The notes under the pieces are model-generated. The model searched no databases. It was not told the DNA's origin and worked only from the letters and a program-made list of their open reading frames with translations. This document shows positions 51,901 to 60,567 of a stretch of 60,567 bases of DNA, in pieces (position 1 is the stretch's first letter; the number at the start of each line of letters is the position of its first letter). The DNA lies in assembly GCF_039523435.1 (NCBI RefSeq), contig NZ_BAAAFH010000002.1:1-60567 (forward strand), in the 5' to 3' direction. The stretch comes from Wandonia haliotis. Its GTDB lineage: Bacteria; Bacteroidota; Bacteroidia; Flavobacteriales_D; Crocinitomicaceae. Made by a program: the position numbers and the translations under genes.

Positions 51901-54900
51901 AATGGTTTTGCCAATGCTGATGAAAAGTTGGTTAATTCTTCAGATCGTAAGCAGCCCTTTACAATTCTGTTTTTTGAGTTGGATAATTCAATGGGACCAA
52001 TAACAGGTACAGCTGCGGAAAAGAATCAGAAAATAACTGATCTGTATTTTAGAGATGAAACAACCGGAAAACTTCTCAATGAGTTGTTTTTTCAGTTCCG
52101 TGTATTTGTCAATCCTTCCGTTAGTGACAGTTATGAGAATATTCTTGGATTCGCAGACATTATCAAATGGATGGGAGTGACAGAGTACGGAGGTAACCAG
52201 ATTGGTTATGTTCTTCTAAAAGATGAAGACATAAAGGATAAAGAAGGCTCTTCCAACTACAAGGTAAATCCCATTCAAAAAGCAGCCTGGCAGTATGCCC
52301 GTTTGAATATTCCGGATGTAGTATACGGGAATTGTAATTTTAACTGGTCGAATCCTCAGGTAACCAACTGCGATTATTCAAATGATATTGATGCATCAGT
52401 GGCTTTCGGATCAGATTTGAATAAACAATTGAATAAAAAAGGATACTGTCATTCGTTCGATTCGGACAATAGTTTTATCCGGTTGTATGATCCGAGGGGA
52501 TATACAATAGGAGGTAATTCCAGAGTGAAATCAATAACCTATTCGGATAACTGGGAAAATATGACCAGTTCGGAAGATGCATCAGAATACACCTGGGAAT
52601 ATACGTATGATCATGCGGATCTGGACAATAATGATGTCGTTAAGAAGTACACAAGTGGAATTGCGGCTTATGAACCGGCTTTGGGGAATGTAGTCAACCC
52701 TTTCTATAGTTGGTCCGTGTATAAAAATGAAATTAAACAATTCCCCGATGAAACGCGCTTTACGGTTGAACCGGTGGGAGAATTGTTATTCCCTGCTCCT
52801 GTTGTCGGGTATGAACGTGTTCATATCCGATTTAAAGAAAGAGCCGGAGTTACACAGAATACAGTCGGAAGTCAGGAGACGGTATTTTTTACGGCAAAAG
52901 ATAAACCTACGCGGGTGAGATTTACACCTATTGACAGATCAGCAAGAGTAAAGAGAAACAATTTTTTCACTTCCGAAGAAGTACTGCTGCAAGGTTTGAG
53001 TCAGGGCTACACGGTTGTGACAAACGATTTTCACGGAAAAGTAAAAAAGGTAAGTGTTTATGACCGGGACGATAATCTCATCCAGTTATCAAATTATGTG
53101 TATGATGCCGATAACAGGGTAAATATGCTTGATCGGTCAGGTGGTATGAACGAGGAAGCAATAGCGATGGAGTATGATATTTATGCGGATACTCGTTTTA
53201 TTGAGCATGATGCCTCTACAATGACCATCGGAGGGGGGATTGATCTTACCTGGTATATTCCTTTACCGATCTTACCGATGCCTATTTTTAACTTTTCTCA
53301 GGCCAAAACACGAAAAGGTTTTTATGCACATACGATTAATAAACACCTGAACAGGTCTGCCATACTCAATAAAGTAGAGACGACGTATCTGGGATCCAGG
53401 AACAGTGCTGAAAATCTGGTATGGGACAGGTATTCCGGAATGGTAATAGTCTCTTCACTGAATGACGAGTTTAATGATAAACTGTATTCTGTTTCCTATC
53501 CTTCTCACTGGTATCATACGAATTTTGAGAATCGATACAGTAATGAAACATTGACGCTCAGTAATGTAAATCTTAATAATGGTACATTGACTTTCAGCGG
53601 AACCATTCCTCCTTTAGTGAATGGTGATCTTGTACAAATTTCTAATGGGGTTACAACAGAAACAGGGTGGGCATTAACCGGAGGAAATGGCGGAAATATA
53701 ATCAACGAAGACGGTGATCGCTTCAATACAACGAGCGAACAGGTGGATGTAAAAATGATGGTTTCTGCCCGAAAAAACCGTCTGACAGAGACCATGATGC
53801 AGGTAACGACGAAAAAAAATCCTGTAGTAGGATCTTCGTTCCTATTTCCGGACGAGGATATCTTATCGGTCAGTGCTGTTGAATATGATTTTAATTATGA
53901 TGTTCCCTGCCCAACAGATGCAGGGTGGCCTTTGATCAACCCGATAAAAATTAATCCGTTTAATCAATATGGTGTATACACAAGTCTGTATCCTGTTCGT
54001 CAGTTGGCTTTTCAGGAAGAAAGAGAAAGTGTAACGGACGGTATCCATAAAGATGCTGAAATAGAGAATTACAAACCCTTTTACGCGTTGAATAATGGTG
54101 CATGGCACAAAATTTATGAGACAGGACATCCGGATCTGACAACAGAAGGTGATTATCAGAGATGGAGAGAATTACAGCAGATTACCAGCTTTGATGAGTT
54201 TGCGAAACCCGCCAATGTAAAAGATCCGTTGGATGTTCATGCTGCTGTTTTGTATGGCTATAATAAACTATTCAAATTAATTCCAGTGGCCAGTGCGGTA
54301 AATGCGCAAACCAACCAATTGGTATTTGAAGGTTTTGAAGAATACGGATACCTTGTTTCAGAGTTGGTTCCTTCTCCTGCTAATTTTGATTATTATCACT
54401 TTGATTTTACCGTTTCGAATGATTCTCAGGTAGAAATTACCAAAGAAGAGAAACATTCTGGATTGTACAGTATGAAAATCGAACCGGGAGATTCAGCATA
54501 CGTTTCACGATGGAGAACTTCATTACCTTGCGAGGATACTGTAAACCGGATCGTTGAAGGAGAGTATATTGCTCCGGTTTGTGATTGCATCAAACGGTTT
54601 TCTCCCTATCCGGGCGAGTATGTGTTAAGCACCTGGGTGAAACAGAATACCGGTGCGCCGGATTATACAGACGTAGAGGTATATGTGAAGATCAACGGTA
54701 CAACCTATACAATGACTCCGTCAGGCCCTGTCATTGATGGATGGCAGCGGGTAGAAGGACGTTTTACGGTTCCGGCCATAGCAACAATACCCGTTTATGT
54801 GACCATACCGAATACTACTTCCGATAATTTGTATGTGGATGATTTCCGGATTCATCCGGTGCTTTCGGAAATGACGACAACGGTCTATCATCCGGATCAT

Positions 54901-55059
54901 TTATTACCGATAGCTACACATGACGGATACAACTATACGACGTTCTACAATTATGATGAGAACCGGCGACTGGTTCGCGTTCGGGTTGAGACGGTAGAAG
55001 GGGTCAAAACGATTTCGGAAACGGAAACGGGGATTCGCAAACGCTATACGAATAACTAA
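48970..55059 (+). CDS. Giant exported RHS-associated protein (SpvB/TcB-like N-terminus)
   Basis: 2029 aa. Signal peptide (SVLLIYCILLPVVLVQQPVYSQ) then the RHS-locus start TSGYTLGSTAGMVDEFTGDFSYSIPL, DGYPITISYNSNV, DASWVGLGWDLNVGSVSRDMRG. A Gly-rich stretch follows (residues ~120-270), then long beta-rich segments such as ISFKYDYSL and AYEYEADRYTHTQDK-like strands. A carbohydrate-binding-like sandwich (YVLSTWVKQNTG, VEVYVKINGTTY) sits near the C-terminus, and the last ~60 residues (TTVYHPDHLLPIATHDGYNYTTFYNYDENRRLVRVRVET) resemble one YD repeat. No toxin domain is seen. It may form the shell or partner of the following RHS protein. Confidence 0.8.
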   Translation: MIQQIRKHPVTKVLSVLLIYCILLPVVLVQQPVYSQVGPSQTETSGYTLGSTAGMVDEFTGDFSYSIPLLDVDGYPITISYNSNVSMFQDASWVGLGWDLNVGSVSRDMRGIPDDFNGEDKVERSIGMKDYETDGNKLGTRSGISVSFADGAGGGLGMSLLYGTYMNSYNGKGTTWDFGLNGTLNVGDHLNFNWGVGFSMDSQNGVGRNNSIGIGGDYAINGFQGGGGFTASSSFSSRQGLKSTHFGLSHSFSLKDKEVTQNGNTEKFSGGGIGMSHGSSYSLGTMTSVPKFDLPRLGYNETSTNSLKGVVRLTAIQFYGSFISTNYYFNDLITLNKQTISSPAYGYFHLGKGQQAKAATLPMMDFNRERDSEFSEEMVKLPFSAPTYDFFNVSAMGIAGSVRGHRNDVGTLRDPLVNIYNEGTNKEVEVTGGYSTPNGLILGATYSQGDVASAGKSGVWDNLLGVLFRWNAENKNGIEKEVFFKAVGEPTPRDMERWGDFAGEEPLRAKMYAAGDNIFMDSELEAPSSNQSLDVVSLMNAPSPEQVRANYYRPYTGDVYVSTLQKDKVRYKDEGDWINPVDIEINRVDGTLRKGHHISAFEATAVNGLQYYFDVPVYNMGESEIRFNAGGLAGTQNFYATTATGNVSYVPGVDNSWNNARGRNGFYEKTTIPGYAHSHLLSLMTSSDYVDRFGDGPTADDMGNYYKFNYTRIYDATTPYKWRFPYEANSAKLNQGHFSTPFDDVASYSFGEKEVWYAHSIETKNYIVEFHLNDPRSVKRKDGHGVNDENGGLDSDQDLRYLEKIVLYNRSDRTENGTNAIPLKVISFKYDYSLCPGTPSNSNTANGIPTDSGKLTLKSIHFSGGNSNEGKLAPYEFVYDQGGTFDNPSFSYLDMNRWGGYKPNNSSENNLDYPFAEQQLSLANAYAKAWKLKKIITPSSGAIAVEYEADRYTHTQDKKAMRTFKVLGMTTFPDFLVNGFANADEKLVNSSDRKQPFTILFFELDNSMGPITGTAAEKNQKITDLYFRDETTGKLLNELFFQFRVFVNPSVSDSYENILGFADIIKWMGVTEYGGNQIGYVLLKDEDIKDKEGSSNYKVNPIQKAAWQYARLNIPDVVYGNCNFNWSNPQVTNCDYSNDIDASVAFGSDLNKQLNKKGYCHSFDSDNSFIRLYDPRGYTIGGNSRVKSITYSDNWENMTSSEDASEYTWEYTYDHADLDNNDVVKKYTSGIAAYEPALGNVVNPFYSWSVYKNEIKQFPDETRFTVEPVGELLFPAPVVGYERVHIRFKERAGVTQNTVGSQETVFFTAKDKPTRVRFTPIDRSARVKRNNFFTSEEVLLQGLSQGYTVVTNDFHGKVKKVSVYDRDDNLIQLSNYVYDADNRVNMLDRSGGMNEEAIAMEYDIYADTRFIEHDASTMTIGGGIDLTWYIPLPILPMPIFNFSQAKTRKGFYAHTINKHLNRSAILNKVETTYLGSRNSAENLVWDRYSGMVIVSSLNDEFNDKLYSVSYPSHWYHTNFENRYSNETLTLSNVNLNNGTLTFSGTIPPLVNGDLVQISNGVTTETGWALTGGNGGNIINEDGDRFNTTSEQVDVKMMVSARKNRLTETMMQVTTKKNPVVGSSFLFPDEDILSVSAVEYDFNYDVPCPTDAGWPLINPIKINPFNQYGVYTSLYPVRQLAFQEERESVTDGIHKDAEIENYKPFYALNNGAWHKIYETGHPDLTTEGDYQRWRELQQITSFDEFAKPANVKDPLDVHAAVLYGYNKLFKLIPVASAVNAQTNQLVFEGFEEYGYLVSELVPSPANFDYYHFDFTVSNDSQVEITKEEKHSGLYSMKIEPGDSAYVSRWRTSLPCEDTVNRIVEGEYIAPVCDCIKRFSPYPGEYVLSTWVKQNTGAPDYTDVEVYVKINGTTYTMTPSGPVIDGWQRVEGRFTVPAIATIPVYVTIPNTTSDNLYVDDFRIHPVLSEMTTTVYHPDHLLPIATHDGYNYTTFYNYDENRRLVRVRVETVEGVKTISETETGIRKRYTNN

Positions 55060-55069
55060 CTGCTAATAC
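55057..55069 (+). repeat. Junction repeat copy 2 (TAACTGCTAATAC)
   Basis: Exact copy of the word at 47110-47122, starting with the stop codon of the 2029-aa gene and 8 nt before the next ATG. Confidence 0.75.
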
Positions 55070-55077
55070 GAAAAGAA

Positions 55078-58000
55078 ATGAAGATATTACAAGCTCTATT
55101 TTTCTTAGTTACGTTCTCGCTTATTACAAGTTTTTCCTTCGGACAAAAGGAATTGTATACCAATGAGCTGAGTGGAGTACTTAGCAGTGGCATGCAGGTA
55201 ACAACAGCCGATGAGAAATTTGATTATATGGAAATGAATCCGACTACCTGGGAGGATGAGTTTAAGAATCTGCGGGTAGAAAACCGGGTAAGTTTGTTTT
55301 ACGATCCGACGGTTCCATTGACGGGGGTGTCGGCAGGTAATACACAGGTTACTGTCGATATTACCTGGCAGGACGAATTGTTTATAGTGCATACTACGCA
55401 GGAAATTCTGGAGGTGACGTATGATCCGGATGGAACAATAGTTGTGGATGACAGAGCTACTTATCTGTTCTCAGGAGGTCATGTTGTTGATCTGGAAGTA
55501 GTGAGCGTGGGAGGAAGCTTATCGGCTGCAGCCGTTATTCTGCGAAGTGAAATTGAAGTTGACAGAGGGTATACCTATGCAGGAACTCCGTTAACAGGAG
55601 TGGGAATAGATGCAGTAAGTGAAACGGAGTATATTACTTTTTACTGGCAGGGAGATCAGGGAGCTGTAAAATATGAACTGGAGTATGTACATATTAATGA
55701 CTATACGGATGAGGATGGTGTTTATGTAGCTCAGACAAGTCTTCCGTATGATTTTTACCAAAACTCTACACGTGTTGAGGTGTTGGGAACTACCTACCGG
55801 TTACCTAAGTTGTTTGATCATGGATATGTTATTTTCAGAGTGCGTGGAATTGGTCGTCAGGGTACCAATTTTGAGTACCGCAAAGAAGGAGCATGGAATG
55901 CGAATGAAAGTGGTATGATATCCGGTCTTCCGGCAGCGCATAAACTGGCGGTTAGCGGTGAAGTGGAAAATGGCGAAAAGAACTGGTCGCATTCGGTAGG
56001 ATATGCGGAAGAAGGGAAACGTTTTGAAAGTATTGGCTTTGCGGATGGATTAGGCCGGGGAAGACAGCAAGTGGTAAGAAATCCGGAGACGGAACAGGCT
56101 GTTGTATCCAATGTATATTATGATTATCATGGTCGCCCGGTGGTCAGTGATTTAGGAACTCCTGTAGAAGGAGAAAGTCTTTCGTATTACGAATCGTTCA
56201 ACCGTCCCGAAAGTAACCCTTTAGTAAATTATGGTCCGGCATTTTTTGATGAAGATACAGATCCTATGATTGCGTGTATTCCTCAAAGTGAAGGATTTTC
56301 CCAAAACCATGGCGCTGGGCAATACTATTCGGATAATAATCCGGATAAAGAACGGGAAAATGCGTATATCCCCGATGCAGACGGTTTCCCTTTTGCACGG
56401 ATTCAGTATATGCCGGATCAGACGGGACGAATCAAGCGTGCTGGGGCGTATGGAGAGGAATTCCAGATTGGTAATGGACATGAAACAGAGTTCTTTTATG
56501 TGATTCCTTCACAAGAAGAACTCAACGTTCTTTTTGGAACAGATGTGGGGATGAATACACATTATCAAAAACGGGTAATGCGTGATGCGAACGGACAGCA
56601 CTACGTCGAATATTATGATATGGCAGGACGCGTTATTGCGAGTGGGTTGATAGGTAATGCGCCAACAAATGTGGATGAAATTCACGATGTGGGAGCGGTT
56701 ACGATGACGGTTTCACTGATTGATGGTGTTGACGAAAATAATCCTCCTTCGGACGGAATCAGTCGAGAGACCCAACACGTGTTCTTTGATACTGATGCTG
56801 AAGTAGCCTTTAATTATGGATTTACTCCGGGGCATTTTGATACTTTCTGTGCAGAATCCCAACTGTGCTTTGACTGTATTTATGAGCTTACGTTGGTTGT
56901 AAAAGATGATTGTGGTGATATCGTACAGGATGAAGCGCGGTATATAAACGGAAGTGACCTGGCGGAACTTACAGGTTATACTCTTGATGGCTCCTGCAGC
57001 GAAACTCCACAGAGCTATGTTTTCAGTGAACCTTTTACGGTGACTGCAGGTGTTTATGTGATCACAAAGGAATTACGTGTTGCACAGGAAGTGCTTCCGG
57101 TGTATTGGTGTATTGAAGCCAACGAAGGAAATTGTTCCTCCAGTTATTTTGATTTTTTTAATACACTTTATGAACAGACTGTATTTGACGTTTGTGAACA
57201 GGTGGAAGAAGGTCCTTCATTGATTAGTGAAGGGATGACATGCGCTGATTATCTGAGTATCCTGAAGCGGGATGTAAGCCCGAACGGACAATATGGTGAG
57301 TATCAGTTCTGGTCAGGGGGAGTACATACACAGGATCCTTCTTTATTTGATTTGTCCGTATTCAATACAACAAATAGTCTGGGAGGAAATTGGAAAAGCC
57401 CGTCCATTACATATAAGGAGGCGGATGGTGTTACGGTGTCCTATATCGAAATTTTTGACGATGGTAGCGGAGGATATATTCCAGCTGTAGATAACCCGGT
57501 TCTGGTTACGACTAATGCGAGCGGGCAGCACCTTACAACACCACAAAACCTTTCCTTTTTCGAAGATTTTATACTGTATTGGCGTTCGGGTTGGGCCAAT
57601 GCGTTGGTAGAGTTTCACCCGGAATATTGCTATTACTCCTTTTGTACTTCGCAACAGGATTCGCGGGATTATGATGCACAAATGGGAGCCATTACGTCCC
57701 ATAGTGATGCCTGTTCCGGTGACTGGTACAATCCGTTGGGTGTGACTACGGGTATGATTACCAATTTCGGTCATGCGTATACAAGTTATACGTTTACAGC
57801 GGGGTGTGGGACAGGTGCAACTGCGCTGGATCCGTTTTTTCAGACCGGGGGAGCGGGAGCTTCCTATTATTCGGATATGCTGAATGATGCATTGAATTAC
57901 TACGATGTGGGAGGCGGATTTTATTACACATTACTGGACGTAGCGATCTGGTCGGTGATGTTCCCCGCTTATAGCATGGATGCTTATAACTGGAATGAAA

Positions 58001-60567
58001 TAGCCAGAGTGAGCAATTTTGAATGCTATGAAGATTTGATCTGGTTAAAATACGTAGAGTTATATAAAAATCTGAAGAAAAAGTACTATTACCTGGCTGA
58101 ACAGGAGTATGCCTTGAGTAATGGTTGTTATAACGGCTGTATAGGCAATGCAGCGTTTGATCCGAATGCGGTAATTGATGGAGGGACAGGAACATACAAC
58201 ACCCTGAAATCGGGGAGTCAGCCTTGTGACAGCCCGGCAGATTATTCGGACAAACAACCCCGTTTTGAAGGAAGTCGCTTATTACCGTATTTACTGGAAG
58301 ATGATATGAGTGATTTGCTAACTACTGTTCAGGGTGAGGTTGGAGCAGCGGGAGATGCCTACTGTGACAGTCGAGTGGAAGAGTGGGTCAATCAGCTCTC
58401 GGCGTGCGGTTTTACCCCCGTTCAATTGACACAACTGGAACTGGAACTTGGGGACCTGTGTGCAGAAGTGATGGAGACGGATAACACCGGGTTTACCTAT
58501 GCGGGCAATTTTTACGAAGATGTACATACGATTCTCAATGGAATATTGGGGTCAGGGTATGCAACGAATTTGTGTAATCCGTTGTTGATGAGTGACATGG
58601 GGGTTCCCGGCGCTGTTAGCGAGTTTGGAGCCGCAGAAATGGATAGTTGTGCCTGTGATATGCTGGAAACAGCGTCCGATATTTATAAAGCGTCTCCCGG
58701 AGACTATTCCAGTATAGAGGATGTATTGCTACAGGAGTTTGGTATAGGGATTCCGGATGCCGACTATCTGCTGTGTCAGTGTGATAAAATTTCTTTTGGC
58801 GCGCGGGCTGCAATCACAATCCTTGTTCCTGCTGAAATGGCCTGTGATCAGTGTATCGGTTGTGAGTTGTTTACTGAAGTAGATAGCCTTTTTATGGACC
58901 GCATAGGACCGATTATATCAGAAGGAGATGTGAATTACGAAAAAGTGTATACCAATTACATGAATTACTACTTCGGAGAGCACTATACATTCAGCCAGTA
59001 CCAGGGACTCAAAGAACAGTGTACTTCAGAAACGGAACCCTTTTGTGAATTAAGCGAAGCTGCGGAATTGCTAGCGCCTATTCTGAATCTGATTGCGCGC
59101 AGAGGACAACTGATGGCTCCGGATACAGCTCCGGTGAACCTGATTGCGGATAATATCATTTTTGCGCAAACGCTGGCACAAAATCCGCAAGTACCTTTCC
59201 GTGAATTCTATTCCGAACCGGGGAGTACTTCTGATGAACGCATTCTGTATTTTGAAGATCCGGTAACCCAGATTAATTGTTCCATTACACTGGAATTACC
59301 CGTAGATGCTGAGTTTGGGTTTGAACAGATCGTAGGGTTTGCGCATTTGCAACCTACAGGGGTGCAGGATTGCTCGCATGATGGAAGTTTTGAAGTACAG
59401 GTGTATTACCTTTCCTGCGGACAACTGTTCCCGGGAAAAATACAGGGAAATACGACGTGCCTGTCTCTGCTGGATTGTGTGTGTTCGGGATCTCAGGCGC
59501 AGTTATGCCGTACGGATTTACCGGACTGGACGGATGGTATGGCACTTCGTCCACCTTGTTATGAGCCGGATCTGGGGATGATTATTTACGAAACCAATCA
59601 GGCGTATGCGCGACATATTGAAACCCAACGGGTAGCTTTCTATGAGCAATACATGGCAACCTGTTCACAGGCGTTTGAAACAGAAGTGATGGAGTATACA
59701 GCACCCTTTAACATCTATCAACACACTTTGTTCTATTACGATCAGGCGGGTAATCTTGTACAAACAGTAGCTCCCGAAGGACGTGATCGCGATTTTATTC
59801 TAAACGATGCGACTACCCAGTCTGATGTAAATACGGCCCGACTGGCGGGAACACCTCGTGTTGTTCCGGATCATTCGTTTATTACTTCGTATGGATATAA
59901 CAGCTACAATCAGTTGGTAACCACAACCAACCCGGATCAGGAAGGAAATACCCGGTTCTGGTATGATTTCTACGGACGTATTGTGGTCTCACAGAATCCG
60001 CATCAGGCAGATGCAGGTATATACAGCTATACGTTCTATGATGCATTGGGACGTCCCGTTGAAGTAGGGCAGGTAGTACGCCCGGCTGCACCATCCGAAG
60101 CGATGCTTAAACAGGATGATAAAGGTGCCGGATTTGAAGCCTGGGTAAGTGTCGGGACACGTACCGAAATAACACGCACCTATTACGATGCGCCTCTGGA
60201 TCCTTCTATAGAAAGCAAGTTTGCGAACGGGCAACAGGAGAACCTGCGTATGCGTGTAGCTTCAGTGGTGTATTTTACAACGTATTCAGCGAGTCTGCTT
60301 AGTTATCAATCGGCGAACCATTATTCGTATGATGTACACGGTAATGTAAAAGAAGTGATTCAGGACTTTCCGTTCTTTGGGTTGCCCACCAATGAGATGT
60401 CTACACAATATGAGTACGAGCTGTTGAGTGGAAATATGAAAAAAGTACGGTACCAGGCCGAAAAAATCGATCAACATACGCAAGAGTATACATACGATGC
60501 CCTGAACCGTCTGAGAGCGGTGTACAGCAGTACGGATGCGATTCACTATCACCGGGAAGCGGGGTAT
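55078..60567 (+). CDS. Giant RHS-family exported protein (partial, runs off the window)
   Basis: At least 1830 codons with no stop, open at the window end. The start ATG 55078 precedes a signal peptide (ILQALFFLVTFSLITSFSFG). Residues ~1-320 lead into RHS-like repeat text: SIGFADGLGRGRQQVV, VSNVYYDYHGRPVVSD, VEYYDMAGRVIASG. About residues 590-1520 form a Cys-rich insert without YD motifs (for example CAESQLCFDCIYE, CQCDK, CDQCIGCEL). RHS motifs resume at its end: LFYYDQAGNLVQTVAPEGRDRD, FWYDFYGRIVVSQNP, YTFYDALGRPVEVG, YSYDVHGNVKEV, YTYDALNRLRAVY. The core and any C-terminal toxin would lie beyond the window. Such proteins can encapsulate effectors. Confidence 0.85.
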   Translation, partial: MKILQALFFLVTFSLITSFSFGQKELYTNELSGVLSSGMQVTTADEKFDYMEMNPTTWEDEFKNLRVENRVSLFYDPTVPLTGVSAGNTQVTVDITWQDELFIVHTTQEILEVTYDPDGTIVVDDRATYLFSGGHVVDLEVVSVGGSLSAAAVILRSEIEVDRGYTYAGTPLTGVGIDAVSETEYITFYWQGDQGAVKYELEYVHINDYTDEDGVYVAQTSLPYDFYQNSTRVEVLGTTYRLPKLFDHGYVIFRVRGIGRQGTNFEYRKEGAWNANESGMISGLPAAHKLAVSGEVENGEKNWSHSVGYAEEGKRFESIGFADGLGRGRQQVVRNPETEQAVVSNVYYDYHGRPVVSDLGTPVEGESLSYYESFNRPESNPLVNYGPAFFDEDTDPMIACIPQSEGFSQNHGAGQYYSDNNPDKERENAYIPDADGFPFARIQYMPDQTGRIKRAGAYGEEFQIGNGHETEFFYVIPSQEELNVLFGTDVGMNTHYQKRVMRDANGQHYVEYYDMAGRVIASGLIGNAPTNVDEIHDVGAVTMTVSLIDGVDENNPPSDGISRETQHVFFDTDAEVAFNYGFTPGHFDTFCAESQLCFDCIYELTLVVKDDCGDIVQDEARYINGSDLAELTGYTLDGSCSETPQSYVFSEPFTVTAGVYVITKELRVAQEVLPVYWCIEANEGNCSSSYFDFFNTLYEQTVFDVCEQVEEGPSLISEGMTCADYLSILKRDVSPNGQYGEYQFWSGGVHTQDPSLFDLSVFNTTNSLGGNWKSPSITYKEADGVTVSYIEIFDDGSGGYIPAVDNPVLVTTNASGQHLTTPQNLSFFEDFILYWRSGWANALVEFHPEYCYYSFCTSQQDSRDYDAQMGAITSHSDACSGDWYNPLGVTTGMITNFGHAYTSYTFTAGCGTGATALDPFFQTGGAGASYYSDMLNDALNYYDVGGGFYYTLLDVAIWSVMFPAYSMDAYNWNEIARVSNFECYEDLIWLKYVELYKNLKKKYYYLAEQEYALSNGCYNGCIGNAAFDPNAVIDGGTGTYNTLKSGSQPCDSPADYSDKQPRFEGSRLLPYLLEDDMSDLLTTVQGEVGAAGDAYCDSRVEEWVNQLSACGFTPVQLTQLELELGDLCAEVMETDNTGFTYAGNFYEDVHTILNGILGSGYATNLCNPLLMSDMGVPGAVSEFGAAEMDSCACDMLETASDIYKASPGDYSSIEDVLLQEFGIGIPDADYLLCQCDKISFGARAAITILVPAEMACDQCIGCELFTEVDSLFMDRIGPIISEGDVNYEKVYTNYMNYYFGEHYTFSQYQGLKEQCTSETEPFCELSEAAELLAPILNLIARRGQLMAPDTAPVNLIADNIIFAQTLAQNPQVPFREFYSEPGSTSDERILYFEDPVTQINCSITLELPVDAEFGFEQIVGFAHLQPTGVQDCSHDGSFEVQVYYLSCGQLFPGKIQGNTTCLSLLDCVCSGSQAQLCRTDLPDWTDGMALRPPCYEPDLGMIIYETNQAYARHIETQRVAFYEQYMATCSQAFETEVMEYTAPFNIYQHTLFYYDQAGNLVQTVAPEGRDRDFILNDATTQSDVNTARLAGTPRVVPDHSFITSYGYNSYNQLVTTTNPDQEGNTRFWYDFYGRIVVSQNPHQADAGIYSYTFYDALGRPVEVGQVVRPAAPSEAMLKQDDKGAGFEAWVSVGTRTEITRTYYDAPLDPSIESKFANGQQENLRMRVASVVYFTTYSASLLSYQSANHYSYDVHGNVKEVIQDFPFFGLPTNEMSTQYEYELLSGNMKKVRYQAEKIDQHTQEYTYDALNRLRAVYSSTDAIHYHREAGY

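Noticed and set aside
1..60567. CRISPR array, insertion sequence or transposase, rRNA genes
   Set aside because: No regularly spaced repeats, transposase motifs with terminal inverted repeats, or rRNA-like sequence were seen.

Overview
The window reads as a chromosomal segment of a free-living Bacteroidota bacterium, most likely a Flavobacteriales member near Crocinitomicaceae/Fluviicola. The taxon is an inference. The supporting signs are promoter elements of the Bacteroidota TAnnTTTG type, a short primary sigma factor, type IX secretion (T9SS) sorting domains of both type A and type B, a PorX response regulator, many Sec and lipoprotein signals, and near absence of Shine-Dalgarno sequences.

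Layout. 1-4.8 kb: fatty-acid-hydroxylase-like membrane protein, DUF1275 membrane protein, and a TPR/secreted/TPMT-like methyltransferase run ending in a terminator. 4.8-7.7 kb: two tandem PaaE-like flavin/iron-sulfur reductases and an SDR oxidoreductase. 7.8-11 kb (minus): porX-tsaE-ald, joined by two ATGA overlaps, divergent from an HD-domain phosphohydrolase that has no ATG start. 12.3-14.2 kb (minus): folE and a COG0523 GTPase broken by a one-base frameshift, behind a perfect 35-nt palindrome that may be a Zur operator. 14.4-17.2 kb: ECF sigma factor, single-TM anti-sigma candidate, GldM-C-like secreted protein, PorG-like outer membrane protein. 17.3-24 kb: pyrD, HMG-CoA-lyase-like gene, two lipoproteins, waaA with an outer membrane protein, cysC, primary sigma factor. 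24-30 kb: priA, lipoprotein, NlpC/P60 hydrolase, MerR regulator, WG-repeat protein. 30-43 kb: a T9SS type B giant, valS, a T9SS type A BNR/PKD protein, thyA-folA-topB. 43-45 kb: two related small Cys-containing lipoproteins flanking a membrane thioredoxin-like protein, then tRNA-Lys(TTT). 45-46 kb: an orphan, compositionally distinct ORF with a HEPN-type RNxxxH motif directly downstream of the tRNA. 46.6 kb to the end: a secreted four-gene locus made of a small exported protein, a DNRLRE/SprB protein, a 2029-aa RHS-associated (SpvB/TcB-like) protein, and a giant RHS-family protein that runs off the window.

How the genes fit together. Most of the window is housekeeping (nucleotide, folate, LPS, translation, replication restart, transcription) mixed with envelope and T9SS genes. 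The parts most worth following are the exported RHS locus, the HEPN-like orphan beside the tRNA, the folE/COG0523 operon with its palindrome and frameshift, and a similar leader shared by the ECF and primary sigma genes.
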